Positions 27,518 to 38,062 of a stretch of DNA of 64,000 nt are shown here, in pieces (position 1 is the stretch's first letter; each line of letters opens with the position of its first letter). The position numbers were made by a program, and so were the translations under genes. The DNA lies in NCBI RefSeq assembly GCF_014199415.1, contig NZ_JACIJN010000004.1, positions 234,440 through 298,439 of the forward strand, given 5' to 3'. The DNA is from Sphingomonas endophytica (lineage in GTDB: Bacteria; Pseudomonadota; Alphaproteobacteria; Sphingomonadales; Sphingomonadaceae). Below the pieces are notes generated by a model, which was given only the letters and a program-made list of their open reading frames with translations, was not told the DNA's origin and did not search any database.

Positions 27518-29184
27518 GCTGCACGTCCAAATTCGGCGTCTTCGCCGTCCGGGCCACCATTGGCGAGATCGAGCGCAAAGCCGCGGACGCGGGCCTGTTG
27601 CTCGGCGACCGAGGCAGTGCGCCGGCCCTTCGACGCCGCCGGCGCCACGCTGCGCACCGCCGCGCGCGCCGCCTGACGCGCGGGCTTCTTGCCGTCGTCG
27701 ACGCGGAAGAAGGCGATGCTTTCCTGCAATTCGTCGGCCTGGCTGGCGAGCTCCTCGGAGGTCGAGGAAATCTGCTCGGACGCCGAGGCGTTCTGTTGCG
27801 TGACCTTGTCGAGCTGCTGGATCGCCTCGTTGATCTGCGTCGCGCCGATGTCCTGTTCGCGGCACGCGGCGCTGATCTCGGCGACCAGCTCGGCGGTGCG
27901 GCGGATGTCGGGAACCAGCTTGACCAGCATGTCGCCGGCCTGCGCCGCCGCCGTCACCGTCTCGGACGACATGCCGCTGATCTCGCCCGCCGCGGTCTGG
28001 CTGCGCTCGGCGAGCTTGCGGACCTCGGCGGCGACCACCGCGAAGCCGCGGCCATGCTCGCCGGCCCGCGCCGCCTCGACCGCGGCGTTGAGCGCGAGCA
28101 AATCGGTCTGGCGTGCGATCTCCTGCACGATCCCGATCTTCTCGGCGATCGTGCGCATCGCGGTGACGGCTTTCTCGACCGCCTGTCCGCTCAATTCCGC
28201 ATCCTGCGAGGATTGGCGCGCGATCTTCTCGGTCTGCGCGGCATTGTCGGCGTTCTGTTTGATGTTGGCGGCCATCTGCTCCATCGACGCCGAGGCTTCC
28301 TCGGCCGCCGCCGCCTGTTCGGTCGCGCCCTGGCTCACCTGTTCCGACGACGACGACAGTTGCTGGCTGCCGGCCGCGACATTCTGCGCCGCCAGCGTGG
28401 TCTGGCCGATCGTCTCGCGCAGCCGCACCGTCATGCGATTGACCGTATCGACAAGATCCTTGATCTCGTCGTCGCTGCGCACCGCGACCTCCACCGCCAG
28501 ATCGCCGTCGGCAACCGCGGACACCGCGCTGCTCACGGTCTGCAACCCCTTCGACACCAGCCGCGCGATCCACACCGCGCCGCCGATCGCGATCAGCAGC
28601 GCGATGATCGCGGTGGTCAGCAAGGTGGTGCGCGCATCGGCATAGAGGACATCGGATTCGGCATTGGCCTTGGCGAGCTGCGCCTGGGTGATCGTCGTCA
28701 GTTGCGCCAGCGTTTCGCCCAGCCGCGTGGCGAGCGTGCGTCCCTCATTCATCGACAGCGCGGCGGCCTCCTCGTTGCGGCCGGCCAGCGCGAGCTGGCG
28801 CGCGCGTTCGCTGACCGTGCGATAGGCGGCCCATTCGTCGAGGCTCTTCTTCCAGACCGGACGACCCTGCTCGGTCGCGATCTTCTGACCGCTCTCGAGG
28901 CTGTCGCGGATCTTGCGGTCATATTCGAGAAACTTGGCGTCGTAATCGCGCTTCAGCGCGATGTCGCCGGTCAGGATCATGTTCTTTTCGTTGCGGATCG
29001 CGCGCCCGATGTCGCCGTCGGCGGTCAGCGAAAGCTGGATACGCTGCGCCGGACCACCGACGATCTCGGAAATCATGTCGTTCAAGACGCCGACCTTCGA
29101 CACGCCAACTCCGACGACGAGGCAAAGCAATAGAAGAACGACCGTGAAGGTCCCGGCAAGTTTCAGCTTTATCGTGGCGCGCAT
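27514..29184 (-). CDS. Methyl-accepting chemotaxis protein, 4HB sensor type (mcp-d)
   Basis: A 556-residue transmembrane receptor. A start 24 bases further upstream is open, but AGAAGGGA lies at correct distance before the ATG at 29184, which also matches the N-terminus of the paralogue ending at 31323 (MRATIK). Order: membrane helix at about 9-30, periplasmic four-helix-bundle-like sensor to about 180, helix at about 183-203, HAMP, then a cytosolic signalling hairpin with tip [20 protein letters not shown]. The tail has GFALDL and ends FGRAA like the other three receptors. The ligand is unknown. It is the last receptor gene before cheW-cheR-cheB. A palindrome-rich 178-base gap separates it from the preceding receptor gene. 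Confidence 0.94.
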   Translation of the reverse strand: MRATIKLKLAGTFTVVLLLLCLVVGVGVSKVGVLNDMISEIVGGPAQRIQLSLTADGDIGRAIRNEKNMILTGDIALKRDYDAKFLEYDRKIRDSLESGQKIATEQGRPVWKKSLDEWAAYRTVSERARQLALAGRNEEAAALSMNEGRTLATRLGETLAQLTTITQAQLAKANAESDVLYADARTTLLTTAIIALLIAIGGAVWIARLVSKGLQTVSSAVSAVADGDLAVEVAVRSDDEIKDLVDTVNRMTVRLRETIGQTTLAAQNVAAGSQQLSSSSEQVSQGATEQAAAAEEASASMEQMAANIKQNADNAAQTEKIARQSSQDAELSGQAVEKAVTAMRTIAEKIGIVQEIARQTDLLALNAAVEAARAGEHGRGFAVVAAEVRKLAERSQTAAGEISGMSSETVTAAAQAGDMLVKLVPDIRRTAELVAEISAACREQDIGATQINEAIQQLDKVTQQNASASEQISSTSEELASQADELQESIAFFRVDDGKKPARQAARAAVRSVAPAASKGRRTASVAEQQARVRGFALDLANGGPDGEDAEFGRAA

Positions 29185-29362
29185 CAGCAAATCCCTTCTT
29201 TTGCGCATCGCGGTGCGCTCAACGCGGCCGCCGCAGCGGTTTACTGACTTCGACTAACCGAACAGGAATGAAGGAACGGTTCAGACGCCGGTGCCGATGT
29301 CGGGGCGCGCGCGGAACATGGCGCGCCCCGGGCGGTACGGACGTGCCGCCCCGCCATGCCCA

Positions 29363-31270
29363 TCAGGCCGCGCGACCGAAATCGACGTCCTCGCCATCGG
29401 GGCCACCGCTGGCGAGATCGAGCGCGAAGCCACGCGCGCGCGCCTGCTGGTCGGCGACGGAGTTGCCGCGTACGACCGGCTTCGGCTTGCGCGCGGGTGC
29501 CGGCACCGCGCTGCGCGCCGCCGGCCGGGCGGGCTTGCGCTGATCATCGACGCGGAAAAAGGCGATGCTCTCCTGCAATTCGTCGGCCTGACCAGCAAGC
29601 TCCTGAGAGGTCGAGGAAATCTGCTCGGACGCCGCGGCATTCTGTTGCGTGACCTTGTCGAGCTGCTGGATCGCCTCGTTGATCTGCGTCGCGCCGATGT
29701 CCTGTTCGCGGCACGCGGCGCTGATCTCGGCGACCAGCTCGGCGGTGCGGCGGATGTCGGGGACCAGCTTGACCAGCATCTCGCCGGCCTGCGCCGCTGC
29801 CGTCACCGTCTCGGACGACATGCCGCTGATCTCGCCCGCCGCGGTCTGGCTGCGCTCGGCGAGCTTGCGGACCTCGGCCGCGACCACCGCGAAGCCGCGG
29901 CCATGCTCGCCGGCACGCGCGGCCTCGACCGCGGCGTTGAGCGCGAGCAGATCGGTCTGGCGTGCGATCTCCTGCACGATCCCGATCTTCTCGGCGATCG
30001 TCCGCATCGCGCCGACCGCCTTGTCGACCGCTTGTCCGCTCAGCTCGGCATCCTGCGAGGACTGGCGTGCGATCTTCTCGGTCTGGGTGGCATTGTCGGC
30101 ATTCTGTTTGATGTTCGCCGCCATCTGCTCCATCGACGCCGACGCCTCCTCGGCCGCCGCCGCCTGTTCGGTCGCGCCCTGGCTCACCTGCTCCGACGAC
30201 GACGACAGTTGCTGGCTGCCGGCCGCGACATTCTGCGCCGCAGCGGTGGCGTCGCCGACGACCCCGCGCAGGCGCTGGACCATCGTCACCAGCGCATGGC
30301 CCAGCTTGTCCTTGTCCGACAGCGGCTGGTGATCGACCGTCAGGTCGCCGCCCGCGATGTCCTCCGCCGTGCGCGCGATCGCCTCGATATTGGTACGCAG
30401 CCCGTCGAGGTCGGCATTCAGCTGATCGCTCAGCCCGCCGTAACGCTGGGTGGTCGTGACGGTCGTATCGCCGCGCGACAAGGCCGCCAGCACGCCGGAG
30501 ATGTCGCCGAACGCGCCTTCGACCGCCGCGACGCTGCCCTGCATCCGTCCGATCTCGTCCTTGCGTTCGGTGGCGAGCGGCGCGGCGAGCCGCGCCAGCG
30601 CCTGCGTCACCGTGCCGATCGGCCGGCTGATCCCGCGCGTCATCACCAGCCCGATCAGCACCGCGACGACGACGCTGGCGGCCATCCCGCTCCAGATCGC
30701 GAGCGTGATCGTTGCGAACGCCGCCGCCTGTGCCGCCTGCCGCTGCGTCATCAGCGCATTCTCGGTCGCGACGATCTCGCCGACCTTGCCGCGCAGCTGG
30801 TCCATCGCCGCCTTGCCGGCGCCGCTGCCCTCCAGTGCGCGCGCCTGCTCGCGCTGTTCGGGGTGCGACATCAGGCGGATCGCGCGCTCCGCCACCTCGT
30901 CATGCCAGTTCTGCGCGAGCCGCTTGACGTCGTCGAGCCGGGCCTGCTGGACCGGATTGTCGCTGGTCAGCGCCTTGGCCTGCGACCATGTGTCGGCAAA
31001 CTCGGTCCAGCCCTGCCGATAGGGGGTCAGGAACTGCTCGTTGCCCGACACCAGATAGCCGCGATAGCCGGTCTCCTGATTGACCATGCTCGTCACGATC
31101 TCGTTGGCGGTGGCGATGACCTTGTAGGTGTGTTCGTTGATCTGCGTGGTCTGGCGGACCTGCCCGGCGTTGGACAGGATGACGCCATCCACCGCCACGG
31201 TGATGGCGATGATGATCCCCAGACAGACCATCAGCTTGCGCGAGATGGTCAGGTTGTTGAAGAAACTCAT
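29363..31270 (-). CDS. Methyl-accepting chemotaxis protein, CHASE3-like sensor (mcp-c)
   Basis: A 635-residue transmembrane receptor. The first helix (about residues 12-33) is followed by a periplasmic region with [21 protein letters not shown], characteristic of CHASE3-type sensors, then a second helix (about 182-208). HAMP and a second HAMP-like unit ([20 protein letters not shown]) precede the signalling hairpin. The hairpin and the tail ending FGRAA are almost identical to the neighbours. The second HAMP-like unit is also shared nearly word for word with the receptor gene at 31323-33110, which indicates exchange of sequence between the two. It starts ATGAGTTTC about 50 bases after the previous receptor's stop. 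Confidence 0.94.
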   Translation of the reverse strand: MSFFNNLTISRKLMVCLGIIIAITVAVDGVILSNAGQVRQTTQINEHTYKVIATANEIVTSMVNQETGYRGYLVSGNEQFLTPYRQGWTEFADTWSQAKALTSDNPVQQARLDDVKRLAQNWHDEVAERAIRLMSHPEQREQARALEGSGAGKAAMDQLRGKVGEIVATENALMTQRQAAQAAAFATITLAIWSGMAASVVVAVLIGLVMTRGISRPIGTVTQALARLAAPLATERKDEIGRMQGSVAAVEGAFGDISGVLAALSRGDTTVTTTQRYGGLSDQLNADLDGLRTNIEAIARTAEDIAGGDLTVDHQPLSDKDKLGHALVTMVQRLRGVVGDATAAAQNVAAGSQQLSSSSEQVSQGATEQAAAAEEASASMEQMAANIKQNADNATQTEKIARQSSQDAELSGQAVDKAVGAMRTIAEKIGIVQEIARQTDLLALNAAVEAARAGEHGRGFAVVAAEVRKLAERSQTAAGEISGMSSETVTAAAQAGEMLVKLVPDIRRTAELVAEISAACREQDIGATQINEAIQQLDKVTQQNAAASEQISSTSQELAGQADELQESIAFFRVDDQRKPARPAARSAVPAPARKPKPVVRGNSVADQQARARGFALDLASGGPDGEDVDFGRAA

Positions 31271-31322
31271 GATTATGGCTCCTGTCGCCGGGCGGCGGCC
31301 TGGGTGACGTGACGGTCGGGGG

Positions 31323-33110
31323 TCAGGCTGCGCGACCGAAGTCCGCGTCCTCGCCGTCCGGGCCGCCGGTGTTCAGATCGAGGGCGAAGCCGCGGACACG
31401 CGCCTGCTGGTCGGCGACCGAGCTGCCGCGCGTGACGGGCCGGACCTTCCTCGCAGGCGCCGGAGGCGCGGCGCGCATCGGCGTGCGGGCCGGCTTGCGC
31501 TGGTTGTCGACGCGGAAGAAGGCGATGCTCTCCTGCAGTTCCTCGGCCTGGCCGGCGAGCTCCTCGGAGGTCGAGGAAATCTGCTCGGACGCCGAGGCGT
31601 TCTGTTGCGTGACCTTGTCGAGCTGCTGGATCGCCTCGTTGATCTGCGTCGCGCCGATGTCCTGTTCGCGGCACGCGGCGCTGATCTCGGCGACCAGCTC
31701 GGCGGTGCGGCGGATGTCGGGGACCAACTTGACCAGCATCTCGCCGGCCTGCGCCGCCGCCGTCACCGTCTCGGACGACATGCCGCTGATCTCGCCAGCG
31801 GCGGTCTGGCTGCGCTCGGCGAGCTTGCGGACCTCGGCGGCGACCACCGCGAAGCCGCGGCCATGCTCGCCGGCACGCGCGGCCTCGACCGCGGCGTTGA
31901 GCGCGAGCAGGTCGGTCTGGCGTGCGATCTCCTGCACGATCCCGATCTTCTCGGCGATCGTCCGCATCGCGGTGACGGCTTTCTCGACCGCCTGCCCGCT
32001 CAATTCCGCATCCTGCGAGGATTGACGTGCGATCTTCTCGGTCTGGGTGGCATTGTCGGCATTCTGTTTGATGTTCGCCGCCATCTGCTCCATCGACGCC
32101 GACGCCTCCTCGGCGGCGGCGGCCTGTTCGGTCGCGCCCTGGCTCACCTGTTCCGACGACGACGACAGTTGCTGGCTGCCGGCCGCGACATTCTGCGCCG
32201 CAACCGTCGAATCCCCGACGACCCCGCGCAGCCGGTCGACCATCGTCACCAGCGCGTGGCCCAGCTTGTCCTTGTCCGACAGCGGCTGGTGATCGACCGT
32301 CAGGTCGCCGCCCGCGATCGCATCGGCCAGCGCCGCGCTCTTGCGCAGGTTGGCGGTCATGCGGTTGACGGTGTCGACCAGATCCTTGATCTCGTCGTTG
32401 CTGGTGACGGTAATATCCTGATCGAGGTCGCCGACCGCCACGGCCTCCACCGCGACACCGATCCGCTTCAACCCACGCGATACGACCAGCGAGATCCAGA
32501 CCGCGCCGACGATCGCGAGCAGCAACGCGATCGTGCCCGCGGTGACCATCATCGTGCGGCTTTCGGCGTAGAGGTCGTTGGTCGACTCATCGGCCTGCTT
32601 CATCATCGACCGCTGCAGATCGCTGAGCTTGCTGATATCCGACATGAACCGCGTCATGATCGGCGCCTGCGCCTCGTTGGACAGCTTGGCGGCTTCGTCG
32701 TTGCGATTGGCGTATCCGAGGTCACGCACGCGATCGAAGACCGGCTTCAGCTCCGCCCAGTCGCGGCGAAGCGTCTCCCACATCGGGCGGCCCTGTTCGG
32801 TCGCCATCGCGCTTCCCTGCGCGATCAGCCGATCCATATCCGCCTCGCCGGCAAGGACCTTGTCGTAATAGCCTTTCATCGTGGCCATGTCGGTGTTGAG
32901 CGCGAGCGACTGCTGGTCGGCCAGCATCTGGCTCTGCACCGTATCGATCGACTGCGCGATCGACAGCCGGCGCACCGGGCCTGCGATCACATTGCTGATC
33001 GCATCGTTGAGCGTGCTCATCCGCGTGACCCCGATCCCGACCACGATCGCGAGTATCAGCACAAGGACGGCAAAGGTCGCTCCCAGTTTCATTTTTATCG
33101 TGGCGCGCAT
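31323..33110 (-). CDS. Methyl-accepting chemotaxis protein, 4HB sensor type (mcp-b)
   Basis: A 595-residue transmembrane receptor whose N-terminus ([20 protein letters not shown]) parallels that of the receptor at 27514-29184, so the two are likely sensory paralogues. Periplasmic four-helix-bundle-like region at about 30-190, second membrane helix at about 192-212, then HAMP ([20 protein letters not shown]), a second HAMP-like unit shared with the CHASE3 receptor, and the common signalling hairpin. The tail has [16 protein letters not shown] and ends FGRAA. The sensory parts have diverged far more than the signalling parts. Confidence 0.94.
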   Translation of the reverse strand: MRATIKMKLGATFAVLVLILAIVVGIGVTRMSTLNDAISNVIAGPVRRLSIAQSIDTVQSQMLADQQSLALNTDMATMKGYYDKVLAGEADMDRLIAQGSAMATEQGRPMWETLRRDWAELKPVFDRVRDLGYANRNDEAAKLSNEAQAPIMTRFMSDISKLSDLQRSMMKQADESTNDLYAESRTMMVTAGTIALLLAIVGAVWISLVVSRGLKRIGVAVEAVAVGDLDQDITVTSNDEIKDLVDTVNRMTANLRKSAALADAIAGGDLTVDHQPLSDKDKLGHALVTMVDRLRGVVGDSTVAAQNVAAGSQQLSSSSEQVSQGATEQAAAAEEASASMEQMAANIKQNADNATQTEKIARQSSQDAELSGQAVEKAVTAMRTIAEKIGIVQEIARQTDLLALNAAVEAARAGEHGRGFAVVAAEVRKLAERSQTAAGEISGMSSETVTAAAQAGEMLVKLVPDIRRTAELVAEISAACREQDIGATQINEAIQQLDKVTQQNASASEQISSTSEELAGQAEELQESIAFFRVDNQRKPARTPMRAAPPAPARKVRPVTRGSSVADQQARVRGFALDLNTGGPDGEDADFGRAA

Positions 33111-33278
33111 GTCAGTCTCCAGGGCATCGTTGGCACACGCATCACCCCGCCCTCTCCCGGGACATGCGCGCGAAGGGTTCGGACCTTTCCCGCACGGGCG
33201 AAAGGACCGGTCACAAGTTACTCGGCCGCATCACGCCGGCCGGAATGGCGAGGCACGCAAAGCGCCTCGCCGCACACG

Positions 33279-35192
33279 TCAGGCCGCCCGGCCGAAATCC
33301 TCGTCCTCGTCGTCGGGGCCGCCGGTGGTCAGGTCGAGCGCGAAGCCGCGCGCGCGCGCCTGCTGGTCGGCGACGGTCGCGCCGCTGCGCTGCGGTGGCC
33401 GTACCTTTTTCATCGGCCTGGCGACGGTGCGCACCGGCTTGCGGACGCCCGGAACCGCGCGCGGCTGCTCCGTGCGGAAGAAGGCGATGTTCGCCTCCAG
33501 CTCCTCGGCCTGCCCCGCCAGCTCCTCGGACGTCGACGAAATCTGCGACGAGGCCGAGGCGTTGAGCTGCGTGACCTTGTCGAGCTGCTGGATCGCCTCG
33601 TTGATCTGGCTGGCGCCGATGTCCTGCTCGCGGCACGCGGCGCTGATCTCGGCGACCAGCTCGGCTGTGCGGCGGATGTCGGGAACCAGCTTCGTCAGCA
33701 TGTCGCCGGCCTGCGCCGCCGCCGTTACCGTCTCCGACGACATGCCGCTGATCTCGCCGGCGGCGGTCTGGCTGCGCTCGGCGAGCTTGCGGACCTCGGC
33801 GGCGACCACCGCGAAGCCGCGGCCGTGCTCGCCGGCCCGCGCCGCCTCGACCGCCGCATTCAGCGCGAGCAAATCGGTCTGGCGCGCGATCTCCTGCACG
33901 ATCCCGATCTTCTCGGCGATCGTGCGCATCGCGGTGACGGCTTTCTCGACCGCCTGTCCGCTCAATTCCGCATCCTGCGAGGATTGACGCGCGATCTTCT
34001 CGGTCTGCGCGGCGTTGTCGGCATTCTGTTTGATGTTGGCGGCCATCTGCTCCATCGACGCCGAGGCTTCCTCGGCCGCCGCCGCCTGCTCGGTCGCGCC
34101 TTCGCTGACCTGCTCGGCGGTGCTCGACAATTGCTGGCTGCCCGCCGCGACCTGCGCCGAGGCGGCGCTGACCTCGCCGGCGAATTTTGACAGGTTATCG
34201 ACCAGCGTGTTGATGGCCGCCTTCATCCGCTCGTGATCGCCCTCGCATGCGATCTCGACGCGCTGGGTGAGGTCGCCGCTGCTGACCAGCGACAGCACGC
34301 GATTGCCCTCGCCAATCGGCAGCAGGATCGCGTCGAGCATCCCGTTGATCCCGCCGACCAATTTGCCGAAGTCGCCCGGGAAGCGCGCCACGTCGCCGCG
34401 CTCGCTGAGCTGCCCGGCGGTCGAGGCGGCGATCAGGCGGCGGATCTCGCCGATGATCTCGCGCAGATTGCCGCGCAATTCCTCGATCGTGTCGTTGATG
34501 AACGCCTTCTTGCCCGGAAAGCGGTCGAGCGGGGCATCGAAATTGCCCTCCCCGAAATGCTTGATGCACGCCATCGCCTGCTTCTTGACCGCGATATGGC
34601 CGCCGACCATCGTGTTGATGCCCTGCGCCATGACCGCGAAGTCGCCCTTGAACCTGGCGACCGGCACGAACACGTCGATCTCGCCGCGGTCATGCTCCGC
34701 TGACATGGTGTTCATCTCCTCGATCAGCCCCTTGAGACTGGTGCGCAGCCCCTCGACCGTCTCGTTGATGAACGCCTTCTTGCCCGGGAAGGTCTCGAGC
34801 GGGGTGTCGAACCGGCCCTCGCCGAGCGCCTTGACGCAGGCCAGCGTCTTCTTCTTGACCGAGATATGCGCGCCGACGAGCGCGTTGACCGCCCCCGCCG
34901 CCTGCGCCATGTCGCCGCGGAACGCGGTCACCGGGATGACCGCGTCGATGTCGCCGGCGTCATGCTCGGCGGCCACGCGATCGATCGACTCGCGCAGCCG
35001 CACCGCCGGGGCCAGCGCCTCGTCGAGCAGATCGTTGACCGCCTCGAGCAGCGCGCGCGCCTCGCCGCTCGCCGCATCAAGCGACGCGCGGCGCGACAGG
35101 TCGCCGTCGCCGAGCGCGCGGGTGAGCTGCCTGATCTGGGTCAGAGCATGTTCGGGACGAGCGGTTTTCTTGAACGCAGGGAACAACGACAT
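33279..35192 (-). CDS. Cytosolic MCP with tandem 90-residue HAMP-like repeats (mcp-a)
   Basis: A 637-residue receptor without any membrane helix. Two repeats with a period of 90 residues are visible: [17 protein letters not shown] at 75 against [17 protein letters not shown] at 165, and FPGKKAFIN at 135 against 225. They are followed by further HAMP-like units ([18 protein letters not shown] and [11 protein letters not shown]). The signalling hairpin and FGRAA tail match the membrane receptors. Such poly-HAMP rods usually relay or tune signals, or sense a cytosolic cue. It is the first receptor gene after cheW, 35 bases downstream, and its signalling half is slightly more diverged than those of the other three. 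Confidence 0.93.
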   Translation of the reverse strand: MSLFPAFKKTARPEHALTQIRQLTRALGDGDLSRRASLDAASGEARALLEAVNDLLDEALAPAVRLRESIDRVAAEHDAGDIDAVIPVTAFRGDMAQAAGAVNALVGAHISVKKKTLACVKALGEGRFDTPLETFPGKKAFINETVEGLRTSLKGLIEEMNTMSAEHDRGEIDVFVPVARFKGDFAVMAQGINTMVGGHIAVKKQAMACIKHFGEGNFDAPLDRFPGKKAFINDTIEELRGNLREIIGEIRRLIAASTAGQLSERGDVARFPGDFGKLVGGINGMLDAILLPIGEGNRVLSLVSSGDLTQRVEIACEGDHERMKAAINTLVDNLSKFAGEVSAASAQVAAGSQQLSSTAEQVSEGATEQAAAAEEASASMEQMAANIKQNADNAAQTEKIARQSSQDAELSGQAVEKAVTAMRTIAEKIGIVQEIARQTDLLALNAAVEAARAGEHGRGFAVVAAEVRKLAERSQTAAGEISGMSSETVTAAAQAGDMLTKLVPDIRRTAELVAEISAACREQDIGASQINEAIQQLDKVTQLNASASSQISSTSEELAGQAEELEANIAFFRTEQPRAVPGVRKPVRTVARPMKKVRPPQRSGATVADQQARARGFALDLTTGGPDDEDEDFGRAA

Positions 35193-35227
35193 GGGCGGAT
35201 CCTCAGGAAGGCTAACGCAGCATCAGT

Positions 35228-35710
35228 TCACGACCGCGGCGACAGCACGGCCGCGAAAATGGCGGTGAGATCGGGCAGGATGATGAGGTCGTCGCGCCAG
35301 CGGACGAGCCGGCGGACGTAATCGCGCTGCCAGCGCATCCCGACCGCGGGCGCCTCTTCGCTGGCACCGGCGTTCAGTGTCGCGACCTCGCGGACATGGT
35401 CGGTGCGCAGCCCGATCAGCGTCGGCTCGCCGTCGATCGGCAGCTCGATGACGACGATCCGGCTGTCGGCCGTGGTCTCCCCCGCCTCCATCGCGAAGGC
35501 GAGGCGCAGGTCGGCGACCGGCACGATCCGTCCGCGAAAGTTGACGACGTGGCGCACCAGCGCCGGCGCGCCCGGCACCAGCGTCTCGGGCAGCAGGTCG
35601 AGGATCTCGCGGACCATCGTCGCCTCGAGCGCGAGCGTCTCGCCGCCGATGTCGAAGGTCAGGACTTCCAGCTCGCCGCGCGCGTTCCAGCTGGTGTCCG
35701 TTGCGGCCAT
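35228..35710 (-). CDS. cheW: CheW coupling protein (copy 2, next to cheA)
   Basis: A 160-residue adaptor with one CheW domain: LEVLTFDIGGETLALEA, VREILDLLP, HVVNFRGRIVPVADLRLAF, and IGLRTDHVREVATL. The ATG at 35710 has GAGG 6 bases upstream and lies 19 bases after the cheA stop; a longer version would overlap cheA. A conserved-looking MRWQRDYVRRLVRWRDDLIILPDL ending is typical of these proteins. It probably forms the main core complex with CheA. Confidence 0.94.
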   Translation of the reverse strand: MAATDTSWNARGELEVLTFDIGGETLALEATMVREILDLLPETLVPGAPALVRHVVNFRGRIVPVADLRLAFAMEAGETTADSRIVVIELPIDGEPTLIGLRTDHVREVATLNAGASEEAPAVGMRWQRDYVRRLVRWRDDLIILPDLTAIFAAVLSPRS

Positions 35711-35729
35711 CGCGGCCTCGGCGCGTTGC

Positions 35730-37697
35730 TTAGCTTGCGGCACGGAGCGTCTCCTCCCGGGGTTGCGCCATCGCGACCAGTTGCGCGACATCGAGGATCA
35801 GCGCGACATTGCCGTCGCCGAGGATCGTCGCGCCGGAGAAACTGCCGACGCCGCGATGGAAGGCCGACAGCGATTTGATGACGGTCTGATGGTTGCCAAT
35901 GATCTGGTCGACGACCAGCCCGACGCGCTCGCGTCCGGTGGCGACGACCACGATCTTCTGGTGCGGATCGGGGCGCGTGCCGGTCGAGAACAGGTCGCGC
36001 AGCCGCACGAACGGCACCAGCCGGTCGCGCAGCGTGATCAGGCTGCGCCCGCGCGAGCGCAGATCGTCCTCCAGCGACAGTTCGAGACATTCCTCGACCG
36101 CCGACAGCGGGATGACGTAGCGGCTCTCGCCGACGCGCACCAGCAACCCCTCGATGATCGCCAGCGTCAGCGGGATGCGCAGCGTGATCGTCGAGCCCTT
36201 GCCCGGCTCGCTCGCCACGTTGATCGCGCCGCGCAGGCTCTCGATCGTACGCTTGACGACGTCCATCCCGACGCCGCGCCCGGACAGGTTGGTGACCTGC
36301 GCCGCCGTCGAGAAACCGGGGTGGAAGATCAGGCCGAGCAGTTCGTCGTCGGCGATCTGCTGCCCCGGCTCGATCAACCCGTTGGCCTCGCCCTTGGCGC
36401 GGACGCGCTCGCGGTCGATCCCGCGGCCGTCGTCGACGATCGTGATGAGCACCTCGCCGCCCGCCTGATGCGCGCTGAGCCGCACCAGCCCGGTCTCCGA
36501 CTTGCCCGCCGCGATCCGGTCGGCGGGCGACTCGAGCCCGTGGTCGCACGAGTTGCGGATGATGTGGACCAGCGGATCGAACAGTCGCTCGATCACGGTC
36601 TTGTCGACCTCGGTGGTCTCGCCCGACGTCTGCAGCTCGATCGCCTTGCCGGTGTCGCGCGCCAGATCGTGGATCAGGCGGCGGAAGCGCCCGAACAGCG
36701 ACGAGACCGGCACCATGCGCAGCACCATCATCGTGTCGCGCAACTCGCCCGACAGCCGCTCGATATCCTCGGTCACCGAGCGCAGCAGCAGATCGTGGCG
36801 GTTGTTCGCGAGCTGCGACAGGCGGCTCTGCGCGATCACCAGCTCGCCGACGCGGTCCATCAGCGCGTCGAGCCGGTCGGCGGGGACGCGGACGTTCTCG
36901 ACCGCGGGCGACACCGCCGCGGACGCGACGATCGCCGGGGCGGCGACCGGGGCGACCGCCGCGATGGTCGTGGCGGGGGGCGTCTCCGCTACCGGAACGA
37001 CTCCGGCCGGCGCCGCGTCGTCGAGCGGTGCGATCTCCAGCGTCATGTCGTCCATGACGAAGATGAAGACATCCTCGATCGCCTCGCGGGTGATGTCGCC
37101 GCGCAGCGTCACGTCCCAGCCGAGATGACATTCGTTGGGAACCAGCGCGCCGAGCGGGGGCAGCGTATCGGTGCGCACCCGCACTTCCGCCTCGCCGAGC
37201 TCGCGCAACTCGTCGAGCAGCATCAGCGGGTTGGTCCCGTTGGCCATCGCATCCGCCGGCAGGCGGAAGAACAGCCGCACGCCCTGCTGCGCGCCCGCCG
37301 GTGCGGCGTCCGCGGGCGCGCCGCCGCCGCGCGCCGCCTCGACCGCTGCCGCCAGCCGCGCGAGGATCGCATCACCCTCGGCCTGCCGCGCGGCGCCGTC
37401 GACCAGCGCCGCCATATGGTCGCGTGCGGACAGGATCACCGACACCAGCTCGGCGGTTGCGGGCACCTCGCCCTTGCGGACGCGATCGAACGCGCTCTCA
37501 CAATGGTGCGTGAACGCCGCCAGCGCGTCGAAGCCGAACATCGCGCCAGAGCCTTTGAGCGTGTGCAGCCCGCGGAACACCGCATTGACCAGCGCCATGT
37601 CGCCGAGCCGGTGCCCGAGATCGAGCAGGCCCTGTTCGACCTGGTCGAGCAATTCGCCCGCCTCCACCCGGAAGGTGGCTGTCGGGTCCTCGGTCAC
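35730..37697 (-). CDS. cheA: Chemotaxis histidine kinase CheA
   Basis: A 655-residue soluble kinase that phosphorylates CheY and CheB under receptor control. P1 (about 1-105) has the phospho-acceptor His 45 in GLHTLKGSGAMFGF; P2 (about 140-225) binds the regulators; an Ala/Pro-rich linker leads to the P3 dimerisation helices (DRLDALMDRVGELVIAQSRL). P4 has HIIRNSCDHGLE, IVDDGRGID and NLSGRGVGMDVVK; P5 is a CheW-like domain with VIPLSAVEECLEL. Its start overlaps the cheY stop by 4 bases, so the kinase and its target are translationally coupled. Confidence 0.97.
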   Translation of the reverse strand: MTEDPTATFRVEAGELLDQVEQGLLDLGHRLGDMALVNAVFRGLHTLKGSGAMFGFDALAAFTHHCESAFDRVRKGEVPATAELVSVILSARDHMAALVDGAARQAEGDAILARLAAAVEAARGGGAPADAAPAGAQQGVRLFFRLPADAMANGTNPLMLLDELRELGEAEVRVRTDTLPPLGALVPNECHLGWDVTLRGDITREAIEDVFIFVMDDMTLEIAPLDDAAPAGVVPVAETPPATTIAAVAPVAAPAIVASAAVSPAVENVRVPADRLDALMDRVGELVIAQSRLSQLANNRHDLLLRSVTEDIERLSGELRDTMMVLRMVPVSSLFGRFRRLIHDLARDTGKAIELQTSGETTEVDKTVIERLFDPLVHIIRNSCDHGLESPADRIAAGKSETGLVRLSAHQAGGEVLITIVDDGRGIDRERVRAKGEANGLIEPGQQIADDELLGLIFHPGFSTAAQVTNLSGRGVGMDVVKRTIESLRGAINVASEPGKGSTITLRIPLTLAIIEGLLVRVGESRYVIPLSAVEECLELSLEDDLRSRGRSLITLRDRLVPFVRLRDLFSTGTRPDPHQKIVVVATGRERVGLVVDQIIGNHQTVIKSLSAFHRGVGSFSGATILGDGNVALILDVAQLVAMAQPREETLRAAS

Positions 37698-38062
37698 TTG
37701 CCGAGCACCTTCTGCGCGACACGGATCAACTGGTCGGGCTGGAACGGCTTGACCAGCCAGCCGGTCGCGCCCGCCGCCTTGGCCTGCGCCTTCATCTCGG
37801 CATCGGATTCGGTCGAGAGGAAGATGATCGGCACGCCCGCCTGCGCCGGTTGCTGGCGCAGCGCGCGGATCATCGACAGCCCGTCCATATTGGGCATGTT
37901 GAGATCGGTGACGATCAGGTCGAAGCGCGTGCCCGTCGCCTTGGCGAGCCCGTCGGCGCCGTCGACCGCCTCGGTCACGGCGTAACCCGCGCCGGTCAGC
38001 GCGATGCGGATCGCCATCCGCAGGCTGGCGCTGTCGTCAACGGTAAGGATCGAAGCGGTCAT
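37694..38062 (-). CDS. cheY: Chemotaxis response regulator CheY
   Basis: A 122-residue single-domain receiver. Acidic pair Asp 9-10 in TVDDSASLRMAI, phospho-acceptor Asp 53 in IVTDLNMPNMDG, the Ser/Thr position in FLSTES, and the conserved Lys in LVKPFQPDQL are all present. The ATG at 38062 fits the family start; the longer frame would overlap the STAS gene heavily. Overlaps of 4 bases on both sides place it between the STAS gene and cheA. It is the only free-standing CheY in the window, so any second CheY would have to lie elsewhere. Confidence 0.96.
   Translation of the reverse strand: MTASILTVDDSASLRMAIRIALTGAGYAVTEAVDGADGLAKATGTRFDLIVTDLNMPNMDGLSMIRALRQQPAQAGVPIIFLSTESDAEMKAQAKAAGATGWLVKPFQPDQLIRVAQKVLGK

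Noticed and set aside
31605..34190. Repeated plus-strand frames opposite the four MCP genes, similar to each other
   Set aside because: Their mutual similarity comes only from the near-identical signalling blocks on the other strand, not from selection on these frames.
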